From: Polydactylus sextarius
Taxonomy: Eukaryota > Chordata > Actinopteri > Polynemidae
DNA length: 64,000 nt
Assembly: GCA_016801845.1 (NCBI GenBank)
Contig: CM028909.1
Coordinates: 12,318,813 to 12,382,812 of the forward strand
Reading direction: 5' to 3'
The position numbers were made by a program, and so were the translations under genes. The notes under the pieces were generated by a model that was not told where the DNA came from, did no database searches, and saw nothing but the letters and a program-made list of their open reading frames with translations. This document shows positions 1-14,304 of this stretch, in pieces; position 1 is the stretch's first letter; each line of letters starts with the position of its first letter.

Positions 1-3000
1 TATTTCTTCTACATTCAAATTAAACTTACCGTGTGCCTCATACATTTTAGTGTCACTGAGTTTCCTGTAAAGGAAATTTTTCTGTAGACCCCATGTGAAA
101 TCTTACCATCCCCAAACCAATACAGAATACTTCCTCTCTCTTTGGTTGGAAACCACCAGTGGGTCTTTACTGCCTTTCAGAGTGGAGAAAGTGGGTAATT
201 TATCACCGTCCATCTTGAACTGTTGTAGATTGAGGCCGGATTTTACTGCTGGTGTCACATGTTAACGAGCAGGTTTTATAGTGGAAGTGATGGTGGGTCA
301 CACCACCAAGGAATTAACTTGCCAAGTGGCTTAATTGCAAGTAAATTTCATTGAGTAGAAGCTGGGTGGCTTTCACATAAAATCCATTTAGTACTTACTT
401 TTTCAACCTTTGTATCTTTCTTTAGCTTTAGTATCTATCTTTGACGCTTAGGAATGACTTTGTGTACATACATGCATCAACCCTACTTGCTTAGATACAA
501 CAAAATAAATGATAGCCCTTCTTCTTGTCATTTCTTTATGAAGTTTGGGCCATTTCCCTGGTCACTACTGTAAGAAAGGATCGAGTGTCTTTCCCATTGC
601 TAAGTAGCTGATGTCACTGAACTGGAATTCATCCGTTTTCTATACCTTTCCCTCTCTAGGTCTGTGCCCCTGTGTCTAAATCTAATGAAAGTGTATCCTG
701 TAAAATTCCTGAAGACTGATAGCAAACGATGGGGATGGTTCATGGAGGGGTTAGGGCAATGAAACTAATTGACTGGTGTCCTGTTTCACTAAAGTGGATT
801 CATTAACTTTGCTCTCATCGCTGCAGGACCATATACAGAGATTCTGAATACTGCTGACTCCTATCAGGCTCAAGCTGTGTGTCATCTGGAACAAGAAGCA
901 ACACTCATTTGTCAGTTTAGAACACCTATCTAAAACTAACTGAATATTGTTACCTCAGTGAAGGTATCTATTACAGCACTATTGTATTAGATTGCATTAA
1001 TTTCAGCTAGGTGAATCTAATGAACTTACGCTGAGTGTATATCTTTTGCTTAAAACACAAAGAGTAACAAAAGATAAGGAAATTACACGTTGTCTGATAT
1101 CATATGTTTGGTTACTGTCACTGACTTGAAGTCATTATAATGGTTAAAGAATTATATTGGCCTACTTTGCAGATGCAGAAGAAGGTGCATGAATTTCTTC
1201 TCAGATTTCCATTCAGGATATGGAATCAGTCAAGTGGAGCAGATAAGGATATTCATCTGAAACTATTCACAGATGGAGCTCAGAAGACATTAATTCCAAT
1301 GTTGGCAGAATAACCTTCACATAAAACACAAGGAAATGAAAAAAGAAGAGGAGAATAACTGGAAAAGATTCACGGGACTTATATCTAGCAAGAACATTTT
1401 ATGTTTTACTAATTGATAATTATGGAAATGTTATTTATCCTGACTTAAGCATTATAGCTCTGAATATGAAGAGAGAAAGAAAGCAATAAGAGAATGAGTT
1501 AAGGCAAAAAACTCATATTGACCCAAAATATTTTATTGATGGTTTACATGGAGTATGCTACATGGATGTTATTCTTAAATGTTAATTTCTTTAATGTTTG
1601 TTCTGGATTTCATGTGTTGGTTGGATGTGATTCCATTAATTGTTTAACAAAAAATAAGTCAGAGATTCACAAGTATCAACTCACTCTCCCTTAACATCTG
1701 GACAGTGTGTGGGACAGACATTATATCTGTTCAAAGTTGTGCCAGTCATTTCTGTGAAAAATGGTATTTCAGAGCAGAGTTGTCTGCCAGAACAGGCAAA
1801 GATTTAGAATAGTCTCATTTCACTGTCTCCTTTTGCACAGTGACAGTTTTGGAAGCAAAGGGCTGAATCTCCAGCACCAAAGCAAAACGCTTCGGCAGTT
1901 TGAACGCATGCAGAAGAAAACTGCAACGGTGTAAATATGATTCTACACTGTTCTGCTCTAAACATTTCATTCAATCTTTTACCAAATAGAACAAATTTGA
2001 AATCCAACATTTCCACAGCAGTGGGATGCTTTGGGATCTATAGTTGGGAACTCACACACTTATGTGAAGTGTCTCTTTGCATACCGTGAAGCTGTGTGTT
2101 TTTCTTTCACACGGGCCTATAAATGGAGAGTAAATAGAGTGGGTTAAATGATGCGTAGTCAACACACAGGTGAGAAGGACACTGCAAACCAACCATCCAA
2201 ACAAAGAGGCACATTCAGACACCTGCTTTGTCTTTACAAGTCTTCCCTCTCAGCTTGGAAAATCAATTGCATACTGGTTATTTTGGCAGTATGTTTATAC
2301 CAGAATTTACAACAGCAAAACTAAGCATCACCACTACGTCACCAAGCTGTCGGCACCATCTATTCCAGATCTATTGCAGATGTGTGAATGAATGTTAGTT
2401 TCTTTGCCACTGTCTGGTTGCTGAGCACTAACACCACAAACAGCAGTAAATTTTTTGAGTGGGAAATAAGACTGAAAAGATAGAGGGATGTAAATATTAT
2501 TGTAAGTATAATTTGTTTTTGTGATTTAAGTTTCTCCTGAAAAAAATTCATTAAAATTGAATATATCAGCAAAAATGAAAAAAAGCCATCTACTAACACT
2601 AATCTAGTTTCCCATGTAGTAAAGGTTTAAATAAATCATTCTGGGCTCGAAAAAGAAAAGCAACTTTCAGACACTGTCTTATTATGGGGATTGAACTGAT
2701 TTGCGTAATTCCCACAGCAAACCGTCTGAAAGACACAAGAGGCAGTTGAGCGTGAATACATGGAAACACGGTAAGATGCAAGCAGGGGGTCTGGGTGTGG
2801 ACCGCAACCAAAGCTGTGGCTGGGATTTTTAATGACTGACTGTGGTGAAGCAAGGAGGAGGTCCCATTGTGTCCGGCCAAAGCCACGCACATGCCACTGA
2901 ATGAACAGAGGGGCTGAACTTTGATGTACAGCTGCTCCCAGGGCAGATGGAAAAAAGGAAAAACAACAACAAAAAAGGAGACAGCAAAGAAATTAAATTT

Positions 3001-3634
3001 ATAAGAGATTGGATGGAATAAATGGGACGTGGAAAAGGGATGATAAAAAGAATATGAACACAGGAGTGCTTTGGTTTGTTCATTAGAATTTGATCTCTGG
3101 GTTTGTGTTTATGAGTGTTCGTATTTTAGTGTATTTTTGTGTAAGTGAAAGAAAGAGGGTCCTAAAACACAAACACCCCCACACTCTCTCTTGTGCAGCA
3201 GAGCGGTCGGGCTGAAGTTGGGGTGGGATATGCAAATCACGGCTGTGTGTCTGTCTGCCTGCCCCTTCAGAGGCAGCAGAGCAGCAAGCCGCTTCTTCTT
3301 GCACACACACTCTCACTCATGCAGTGTGCAGAGGACTGGAGGGGCTGAGCCTAGTCAGCAGGTCTCACACAAGTGCTTGCGTGTATGTGTGTGCGCATGT
3401 GTGTCTATGGAGCTGAAACTTTCCTAGAGACACACTCAGACACTCTCTTCCCTCCTTCTTTCCTCTGTCCTGCTCTCCTCTTTCTCCTTTCCCCTCCTCC
3501 AGCACACCTTTGTGTTGTTTTCCTTGCCCCTCTTCCTCTCCCCTCCCTCTTCAGCCTCTCTAGTTTTCCCCTCTACTCCATTCCTATGTGCTCAGACTGT
3601 GGTTAGAGTACTAGCTGAAGGAGTACAGGGCAAG
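1..3634. other. Intergenic / 5' flank of emilin3, no gene recognised
   Basis: I see no convincing coding exon on either strand here; open frames are short and have no family resemblance. The last part (about 3430-3600) is a pyrimidine-rich, CT-biased stretch. A TATAAA-like word sits near 2118, far from the coding start, and its role is unknown. The emilin3 transcription start is probably in the 3.2-3.6 kb part, but the sequence alone does not fix it. Confidence 0.6.
3230..3237 (+). promoter_or_regulatory. Octamer (ATGCAAAT) site upstream of emilin3
   Basis: An exact consensus POU/Oct octamer, ATGCAAAT, lies about 580 bp before the emilin3 start codon, in a locally G+C-richer patch with short GC-rich repeats. 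It is a plausible promoter-proximal element. An 8-bp word also occurs by chance, so its function is a guess. Confidence 0.3.
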
Positions 3635-3688
3635 ATGCTGCTGATGCTACAGCTGTTTGGGCTCCATGTCATCCTCAGGGCCCACTGA
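3635..3688 (+). CDS. Possible upstream ORF (17 codons) in the emilin3 leader
   Basis: An ATG with A at -3 opens a 17-residue hydrophobic frame (MLLMLQLFGLHVILRAH) that closes with TGA at 3686-3688, about 120 bp before the emilin3 start. If the transcript begins upstream of 3635, this would be a uORF and could dampen translation. Nothing in the sequence proves it is transcribed or translated. Confidence 0.3.
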   Translation: MLLMLQLFGLHVILRAH

Positions 3689-3808
3689 AGAAGAAAAGAC
3701 TGCACGTGTGGCGGTGAGCTTTAACACGACACCCTGAGGAATCTACAACTTTCACTTTTTTTACACAGTTTTACTCATCATCCAGTTGCATTTTTAAAGA
3801 AAAAAACA

Positions 3809-3984
3809 ATGAGGACCAAGCTGGTTGCACAGCTCTTTCTCTTAGGAGTGTTGCTATCTGTGGTGGACAGTAAAGGAACTTTCTATGGAGGCCATGTCAA
3901 CCCTTTCTATGGAAACAGATACAACCTGTTCAAGGCTGGATTCAACCCTCACCATTTACCAAACAAGCCCATGACCCGTCACAA
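3809..3984 (+). CDS. emilin3: emilin3 coding exon 1 (signal peptide, mature N-terminus)
   Basis: Encodes residues 1-58 plus two bases of codon 59: the hydrophobic leader (core VAQLFLLGVLLSVV) and an N-terminal segment rich in Gly, Asn, Phe and Tyr. It ends at a consensus GTAAGT donor (phase 2). The ATG follows an A-rich leader with A at -3. Confidence 0.9.
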
Positions 3985-6900
3985 GTAAGTGCTCCCTTTT
4001 GGACATGTCACAGGCGCTAATGCACGTCCCATTTTCCCACGCAGCAATATATTATATTCAAAAAGAATTCCAAAAATCTGAAGTGCTTTGCAAACAGGAC
4101 CCACCTCATACTGTATTTCCCCAGAGAAATACATGTCACCGGCGAGTTGCAGAAATATGGTTTTCGTTAGGGCATCAGCTTGGTAACAGATCCCTGAATT
4201 GACTCTCTGTTTCTCTCTTACTCAACATCAGCCCTTTTCTGCGGTTCACACCTAAAACCATCTGTGGCTGGGGATAAACATTATAGAGCAACAATGACAT
4301 GCAGCGTTATGACAACAAAGCGGTTATTATGGTCTTCACGGTGCAGGGGGAGAGCTGAGCTGATGACAAGAGTATTGATCTCTTGAAGCCTCTGTGGATG
4401 AGTGTGTGTGTGTGTGTAGTGGGAGGGTGTTCAATTGGAGGCAAAACTTACAGTACAGTTGGGTACCCGCTGCCAAAAGGGAGTGGTATGAGTAATCTTC
4501 AGCCAAATACTGACTTTACATTGAGATTACTGTTCAAAACTTGAATGATCTTCTGTTTTTAATCAGTGACCTGTAATGTATGTAAATACACAAGATCGAT
4601 ATTGTCAGTCAAACCATATGAGCAGAGAAGAATAACAATCCCATACTATGCACAATATTTAAAGTCATAAAGCTATGAGATGAAACAGAGCCTTGTGGAT
4701 ATATTTTGCCTGGATTGAGATGGCTGATGTTTGGCCTGGAGGGCTCTTTCAGTTTTTCCTCCCTTTCCCCATCTCTTTTGCTTGGCTTCCCCTGAGAGCT
4801 GTTATGTCTTTGGACAGCTCCCCAGCTACCTGCTGCTTCATTCAAACTGCCACAGAAAACTGCTGATCGCCCAACCCTGTTAAGTCTGCCATACATCTGC
4901 ATCTCAGGGGAAAAGATCCTTCAGCATCCTTCACCCTGAATTCAATGCCCACAATCAGTCTTCACCTTTAACTTTTTTTTTCACCTGTTGTCATCCAACT
5001 CTCTTCTTACTTTCATTTCCAGTCACTGTGCCATCACTAGCTCTGCTTAATTTTCCTGCGCTTCCTCTTCGCCAAAATCACCACGTGTAACTTTTTTCTT
5101 ACTTGTGAGCACTGAAAACTCTAATCAATTACATGTTTTTTGAACAACACCTTTTTTTAAAACTGCCTTTCCTCACTATACAACAACATGTACAATATTC
5201 TGTATATACTTTAAATAACAAATATAGAAACAAAATGACACATTGTGTGTTACAAATAGTCTGCATGTGTTGGAAATAATTACTGACCATCATCAGCTAG
5301 CTTAACATTAACATGCAGGATGCCAGAGGTCTTGTCCTCATCCTCACAAGTACCCGTTAGCTCCCTTGGCTGTTTATGTCGACTGCATGCTGCTGGCATA
5401 TGCCACTGGCATCTGTTTACTTTTTAACAGTGGTGCCAAAGAGGTTTATTTATACTCATATAAGCTGCTTTATGCCAGATTCATTTGCAGGACTAGATCC
5501 CTGCATGTATCAATCATCTTGTTCTGTTACAAAATTAACTGACGAAGAGTGACAGATGGTCAGTAATTGCTTGTTTCTGGTAGCTGGTGATGTTCCCGCA
5601 CATGCGTCCAACTATAGTTTGCTGCTGACCTACCTTGGACACAGTGAGCCCAGGGGACGAGTCAGTGTCAGACCACCACTACAGATATATGAGCTCAGTT
5701 GTTGTCGGCCGACTGGTCAGTGGAAATAGAGTCTTAAAAATAACACTCGTGCTGTGACAGTGCATGTCTGAGAGTGTGCATGTAAAAGCATGTGCGTATG
5801 TTTATTTATATGTGTTTTTGTGGAGGATTTCACTCGTGCTTTCACAGCTTGTAAATGCTTATGCTCGTTTCTTACTGACCACACAGTCACATGGATAAAA
5901 CACGCCTGTTTTTAGTGTGATATTTAAAAATTCTCAGCTGTTGCAGCGCCACAGGCTTTTTTTCATCACGTTGAATTATTATCTGTGTTTTGGCAGCAAA
6001 CCGAGTGATTTGATTTCACAGTCATTCCTTTCATTCAATACAACAGCTTGCTGCTGTAAAAGAATATACAGCCTCTACTGCCTCACCGCCACAGCTTAGA
6101 GTAGCTTATAAATATAATACTGTGCCTGTCACTCTATTGTATTGTGTCATGGATAAAACTGTACATGGGTGGCTTGTGTGTTTGGTCAGTTTTTAACATC
6201 ACATCTATCTTCAAGAGCAAATTTAAAAAAAAATAAAAATCATGTTGCAGAACAATCGACTACCTTAACACAATATGCACAAGTGAAACATAATCCAAGA
6301 AACATATACCCATCTCTAGGAAATGGGTTTTTGTATGAATTAATTACAGGATTCCAGCAGATGACACATGTCGTCACTGATCACATTAGAGATATATCCA
6401 AGGGCTTGTCGATGATTTATGGGACAGAGATCAAGGGAGAAAGGTCAGTGAGTTGGTAGAGGTTAGAGGTTATGGGTTGCTGTTGTAAGTTTGTGTTGAG
6501 TGTCCAGTGGAGGACAAGAATGGAGCCAGTCTCCTGCTAAGGGTCACAGAGCTTGGCCAGTGAACTCTCAAGCTCCCACCCAACACATATTTATGTAACT
6601 TACCGCTTTCACTGACCTTTCTGCAAAAATGTTTGGGATTTTTATACACTGAATGTGGATCTTTATCATCTAAAGGGCCCAGTGTAAGAGTTTTAAGCAA
6701 GAGTGTTATATTTCAGTAGTTTTTTTTTATTATCTTTTAATATCTTAATCAGTAAGATTGTAGTGTTAATGATACATATCATTGTTCAGTTGAATGACTC
6801 AGAGCATGACCTGCTAGGTGATGCACTCAAGAGCTTTTGCAAACTTAGCTGAAAAGATTGATACTACTCTTACATTTGTTCATTACATGTGGTTCTACAG

Positions 6901-9900
6901 CTAGTAGTGATTTGTTTTGCTTAGCTGAAGAAGAAACTAGATACAACATGTTAACATGAGCTTTAGAGGTGTTGCTAGATTTTTTTGTTTTACATAGTTA
7001 GAATAGTTGCTATCCTCTGTGTTCAGCCTTTATTCTAAATTAAGCTGTAGTGTCATATATGAAGCTGACATTCATGTGAGAATAACATCAATTTATTTTA
7101 TCAAACTCTCAGCAAGAAAGCAAATAAGTGAATATCTTGAAATACCAAATTATTCCTTCTCTTGAATTGAATTGTTGTGTTTTTGAAAATATTTTCTATA
7201 TCATAATAATTATATTTTGCAAAACTTTATAAAACTAATTTCAGATTCAACTATATTTGCTTGTCAAGCCACCTATCTTTACTCATAGTTTCACCCCTGA
7301 GGCAAATTCTGTGCAGTAAGTCTACTGAATCTAAAATTTCCACTTGAAAACCTTTTTATTTAAAAATACAGAGAACTATTCTTACCCAAAGAAGATTATG
7401 TGCTTTGGGAAATGCCTGAGGTCTGTTAGTTATTGGTGTGTTTTTTCACTACCGGTGTTTGAGCTTCTTACTCCGTACTCCAAGAGAACATATGAACATC
7501 TTATGAGACTTTGTGTAGTTATCTAATTTTAACTACTGAAAGTTATCTATAATGAGAAGGGGCTAACAAAAATAAATAAACCGGGTTTCTATACCCACAG
7601 TACATGATTTCATTGCTGTAAAAAGGATTAGTTACCAACAGCCAAGATTTAAGCACATATACACATGATGTTCTGCCTTTAAGCTATAGTAACCACAGTT
7701 GGCTTGAATCTGACCCTGTCTATGAATGACAGAGTGATCCCTTTGGTCGTAGAACTGGGAGAATCACATCTTTCCTTTAACTCTAATCAGTAGCCACAAG
7801 AGCAACGTCAATCATTCCTGCATCATGGGGCCTTCAAGTCCTGCCAGTTGGCTAGAAATAGGATTCATTAAAAGCATATATGGAAAGAGATGGGCCCTGG
7901 AGGAGCACTGTTAGCCTGTGGACGCAGTTGTTATAGGTCCTATTAAAGATTGCATGGTTTTCTATCTGGCCCGGTCTGGTCATAAATCTGTCAGAGGCAT
8001 GAGAAGTGGCTTGAGTTCAAACAGTCAGGAACCCTGCAGGTGAGAGAGCGGTTAGTAATGACGAGGGTCAGCTCTTCAGTGCCACAGTGTCAAAACAAGT
8101 GAGGCAACACTTGGAAAAGGGGCATGCTGAAGAGCCGGAGATGTCATGGTCATGATTAGGTAATGCAGGCAGGTTTAATGAAAAACAAAAAGTAAAAGAA
8201 AAAGGACAATATTAGAGACAGAGGCTGGTATGTGTATATAATTAAACAGAGATTACCTGCAGTTTACAGAACAAAAAGCCAAGGAGGGTTATGAGAAAAC
8301 GGGGGTGGAAAGGTGAATTTCCTTGGTCCTAGCAGAGGGTGGAGGTCTAGCAGCAATAATATTTGCTGAAAACGCTCCACTTGAGAATCTGAGATGGGAA
8401 TTCTGCTTTCCCCTTGGGAGACTGTGAAGCGATTTAGAAAGTGTAATGCTATACTGGAAATATTTACAGTGGGACCAGACCTGCAGTCAAAAAGTGACAT
8501 GCTCCAGTGACAGAAAAAAGACAATATTTTGGTGTTAAAGGGGGAGGTGTGTTAGGAGAGAAAGAGAATGAGGCAGGTCAGGCAAGAGCAATATTAAGTG
8601 TGGCTTTCCTGACATGGCAAAAGGAGGTGAAGAGTGTTTTGATAATCACTGGGGATAAAGAGAGTAAGGTTAGGTGAGGGTGGGATGTGAACCACAGAGT
8701 TTAATACATTAAAGAATTTGAATCATTTGGGCCAGTTGGGGTTGGGTGGTTCAGTGAGGGTGTGGATCAACTGGAGATATTTATTTAGTTAGATCTTAAA
8801 TGTTTTCTTGTTGTTTTTGGTGGAATAAAGCTTCATGTAAATTTCACAGAACACTCAAATATGTAGAAAAAGAAAATGTGACACATCATCAAAGAGATCT
8901 CACAGAACAATTGTAGAACAATACACATGAAGATTATTTTTGTTTTGGGGTCATAAAGAACAGTTTGGGTGAAAACACTGCACTATGAAAGAGTCACACA
9001 GGCAATAAAAAACAGCTGATTCAGACAAAGACTAGTTAGTGGACATTGCTGCTCACAACTGCTAACTAGATGGGTGGGATATGATCAGATTAGAAGATAA
9101 GCCTAAATTTGGCCAAAGAAAATATATTGGTCAGCAGGAGCTGTGTCACTGTTGTGTCACTGTGGCCCACAGATATCTATCAAACTGAGTGGATTGCCAT
9201 GGAAGTTAGAATGAAGTTTATGGCTCACTAGGGATGAATAACTTTGATGATTCCTTGATTTTTCATCTAAAACCATCATCAGGTTAAAGTTTTGTCCATT
9301 TGTCCAGTACTTTCCTTCCCATGCCATTCAGCCCAGCTCTGTATTCAGTTCTATATAGCAAATGTTGGAAAACTAAAGCTTAAAACTTAGATTATGAACA
9401 GGCTAAATGCTGTATCTACTCAATATTAGTGTATTAGCATGTAAGTATTTAGCTCAAATCATCACTGGGCCTAGGGTTAGGGTTAGGGTTCGCTTAGTGT
9501 TGCCTTAAGAGCATGACTGTACATGCTGCCTGTCAAGATGTATTGGGTAAGTTGGCAACTTCCTATTCTTCTGACCTTCTTCACTATTTTAACCTGAGCT
9601 CCTATGACCAGACAGATACATTTAAATTTGACAACTCATCATACCTCTGCTGTTGTTGTCCTGAAAATATTTCCCCACTTGTTTTGACATCTTTAAATCT
9701 TAAAGCTTAATCCAATCACTTTCCTTCCATATTGAAACAATTTTGTCTGTTTTTACTGTGACTGTTCCAATTATCTATTGCATTTGGGTAGCATTTTGGC
9801 TGGTGCTAGATGTGTTTTAACTATGAGTCATAAATAAAGTTGACTTGACTTGACGTTACTTTTACTGTCTGGCAGTTGCTAGATTATTCTGTGTGGTCAC

Positions 9901-12900
9901 CCCCTCCGATCTGTCACCCATGAGAGCTAAAACAAACATCAGAAAGTATTTATACTTTTAAACACCAGTCTCTTTGTGCCACATTAGTTAAGAGATGAGG
10001 TGTGAAAATAGCTCAGAGGAGGCCAGCGTGTCTGTCTCCTTTTCTCTTTCCTCTCTGTATTCCCCGATCTTAGATCATACTGATGAGGGCTGCTCTTCCT
10101 TTTCCCCCCAAAGTGTCCAGATTAACACTCCCGTCACAAGGCTAGAGACCCTCCTATACATGCAGCCTAAACAATGTTCTCACCTACCCTGCAGCAGCTG
10201 GACCTGGCTGAGACCATAATAAACACTAAAGACAGCACTTTTTTTCTCACATTTGACCAGTTACTCATAATAGGTTCATATTTCTGGTGATAAAGCTTGT
10301 GTTATCCTCATTCTACAAGCTGTGTGGTCTATGTTGATGTGAGATGAAAGAGCCAAGAGCTTCATTGCACATGCATAATTCGCACATGTGTGTGTATGTC
10401 AGTGTCTGCCTGGCTAAAACACAATATCACTATCGTTCAAGTTGAAACTTAACATTCGTCCTATAAAGTTCTGTTTTTACGCAGCAGAGGAGGTGACCTG
10501 CTGTTGCCCTGACCGACACTGCAGCGCTGAGGGACAGGATTTATCTCAGCACTCAACATTGATTCTCACAAAGCCAGAACCCCTCTGTCTGTAAGACACT
10601 AAGGATAAAATATCACTCACAAAACCAAATGACATTGACAGATCTGTGAAAAGAGCCAAAGAGCGGACTGGGGGAGACAGAGAGGGGCAGAAACAGAAAC
10701 ATTATGCACAGGAGAAAGACGTGTTTTTTCCCCCTCCTCTCATGTACATCTGGATTCCTGTACTTTCCAGTTATTGTGTGTGAGTCTGAAGGACACTGGC
10801 TTGCCACAGATGTACACCTGACAAACAAATCGGTGAACATGGTCACTTTTCACTCCACTGATCGGCCCTGTGTGTAATGTGAGAGGGATCACACACTCAC
10901 TGTGCTGTATACACACACATGCTCATGTACTGCATCTGTTCTCTGTCAGCTGTCACAAATCTTTCCGTGCCTATAGAAGCTTTTTCCCAACTCTCACATA
11001 AACAAAAACAAGTCATAAAGGCCCTTATTGCGGTTAATAAATCTGTCATTTATGAAGAGGAAACCATTAAACACTATTTAGATTTTACAATACAATACTT
11101 TAAGCTCTTATTAAAGGGCTGATATTCTCAGGATGACAGCATCGTCACTTTGTCTCAAATCCAGGAATTTCTATGACCACCTCCATGTGATTGTGATCTT
11201 GTGCAAATATATTTGTTCCAGACTCCTCACGTGTTAAGGACTGGTGAAAATTTTAATTTATTTTGGCACCAAAGGTTCTGTGTATTCTGTGAGCAGGAGA
11301 TGAGACCAGAGGGAGTGATCAGTCTTAACCCCCCGAGGAATCATAAACAAAAGATCCTGCAGGTGGGATGGAGGGAAAAAAATGAAAAAAGAAGAAAATT
11401 ATGGGCAGCCTTTTAAAAGTATATGACTTAATCTATTTGTGAGGAGGTTTCGTGGGAAGAAAAATATGCCAGAAATGATGATGCAGCATTATTTCTTTTA
11501 CAGGATTAAGCATGCAGTTTTCAGTGCAGATATATTTAAAGCAAACAAGCAAAGTTTTCAGCCAAATTACCTTGTTTTTTTTAACACTAAAAATCATCTG
11601 CAGCAACCAGTAAATTGCTTGTGTGAGTTTAAAGTGATTTAATAACTCCTATCAAACCACATCAGTCCAGGTCATAACTGACACTTCCTTAACAACACAT
11701 GACCTAGCAGCATGTTGTCAGGCTGTTATGAAAGGAGCTCTGTCATTCTGACTCCTGCCCTTTTCCTTCCACCGCTATTAACATATGTCAACACTGGGAG
11801 AGTGGGGACATGCACAAACGCTGTCAACACAGTCAGCGACTTGCAGAAAGCAGCAGTAGTTTCTCACAAACCCGACTCTGATGGGCTTTGCTGTCTGTTA
11901 GCCCTCTGAACCTGTTAACTTGGCATGTAGTCCCTCCTCGGCCCCCATGTCCCTCCCTGCTCCTCCAAACACTTCTATTTGTCCTGAAACAGCTGTGGAG
12001 TAACGTTAAGTACTGCATGTGTTGCTAAATGCTCCCCTCTGAATGTAAGAAATGCTTCACATGTGAGCCTAAAGAGCCCAGATCATCGTTTCCTGTGTTG
12101 CGCAGGGGCCAGGGGAACATTTAGCAGTTGCTATAGCTGCACTGGCAATGAAGAGAGACGAGAGAGAAGGTCCAGCTTCAGCATGATGCAACAACTGTTC
12201 AAAGTAGTTATAGTGAAGTTATTATGTGTTGGGTTCTGCATACATCTCAGTAATATTTCTGAATTGAATATGGCTGAACTGCCATATTTTACTCATATTT
12301 TACTTAAAGTAAGCAAATTACACATGGAAAGACATACGTACAAGATGAAATTCATAAAATAATACTGAACAGACCTTATTTTAGCATTACATGCACCAGA
12401 AAAGTTTAAATGTATCCAGTTTTATGAAGTAGGTTAAATAAAAAATAAGAGAGCAAGAAAAGGTACAATGAAACTACTGTCATTGGTCATTGAATGAGCA
12501 GGACAAAATTCAACAGAACAAAGTGCTCTACTCTGCAACAGTGTCCAAAGTGATATAAATGTGAGATTAAATACTAATGTGTCAGTATGAGACGTTAAAG
12601 TAAGTGCCAAGTGCTGAATTCAGTTCAAAAAGACAAAGTTCACAAAAACTACTTCTAATGCATGTTAGGGTTAGGGTGTTGGAGGTCTTATGAAAGAAGT
12701 TGCTTTCACAAAAGGTGAATCTTGAGGTTCTTGAAGAGGAATGCCTTTGCTCTGATAGTATCTGTTATAGGCTGTGTGAAGGATAACACTGGTGGATAAC
12801 ATTCTGTGGAGGATCACAAGTCTCTAAGTTCCAGTTCAAGTAGATGGGTGAGGATCTAGAAGTCACTCTGTAGCTTGCTGTTAGTGATTTGAATTTTATT

Positions 12901-14223
12901 TAGGTAGCTAGTGACAGTCAATGAGTTACATGTGCCCTTTCATACTGATCAAAGACCACAGACACGCCACTACATTCTGCACTATCTGTAAAGGTTTCAT
13001 TGTTTGTGAAAGGAGGCCTATACCAAAAACTGAATGGCATACTGAGGGCTTGGTTTATCTCATGCTGTATAGTGCAAAACAGCATAACCAGTAGGTAGAT
13101 GCAACATATTACGGTGGTTGTGAAACATGACACTCTGACTTTCACAATTTTGACAGAGGCTGGTAATAATGAAGCATATTAAAGTTGATATTGTGAGAGA
13201 TTGGTAGGCTAGACTGACTAAGAGTTGGAGGTTTCATCAAAGGTGTTGTTTCTTCATCATGATGATATATTGGGCAAACAGGCTAGGGTCTACAGGTCAG
13301 TAGTTACATGTCATGTTACATGTTAATTATGCAACTATATCAATAATACAATGATACCTTTGTAGTGTTACACTTTATTTTAATATTTGCTATTACCATC
13401 ATCATCAACTGTAACCACATTGTAACCTGTTCAACAAAAGCTGCTAAATTCTTACTTTGAGTTTCACACATAGGCAAAAAAAGGCCTGTTGTCAAAGATT
13501 AAAGAAGGAATTGTAGTGTTTTCATATCTGATAAGTTTTTTAACTATAATGTTTCTCTAATGTCACCACAGAAACCACTGTGCCTATGTGGTCCAGAAGA
13601 ACATCACATGCATCATGCAGGATGGAGTGGCTACCTATGTGAAGGCTGACTACACCACTAAGTGCATTTGGGGTCAGAAGTGTCCCGTTGTCATGTAAGT
13701 TCAACAAAATAACCTAATTCAATGTAAACTGACACAGAAGGTTGACAATTATGTTGAGTCAAACTGTATCTTGGAGAGCTGTGTAGAATATAGTCTATGT
13801 CAATGCTGCCCTCTAGTGTTCACACAATGTACTGCTTAGTGATGCGTGGAGATAATGGGGAGGTCTTTTGCTGCATGAGCCTCTGTATTTGTTGTTAAAG
13901 TTCTACAGAGTGATTGTGCTGGGGTGATTCATTAATGTTGATGTTTTCTTTCTTTCTTTCTTTTTTACATTGTTTAATTGTATTTTTTTTTTATTGAACA
14001 TAATAACATTGGTGCATAAAACAGTATTTCTCTTTAAAGTACTTTAAGAAGCACCTCCACAACAACTCATATTGTTGCTTACTGGTTTGGCCACCATAGT
14101 GAAAAAGACAGAAAAACAAACAAATAAACATAAAAGAAGAGATTTTCATATTGATATAATTAATATGTATAAGAATACAATCAATATTTATATTGAATTG
14201 ATTTTCTCTGCAAAAGAGATCCA

Positions 14224-14304
<81 letters not shown>

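Noticed and set aside
2599..3083. Several overlapping minus-strand frames upstream of emilin3
   Set aside because: Mutually overlapping, no conserved residues, no plausible splice structure.
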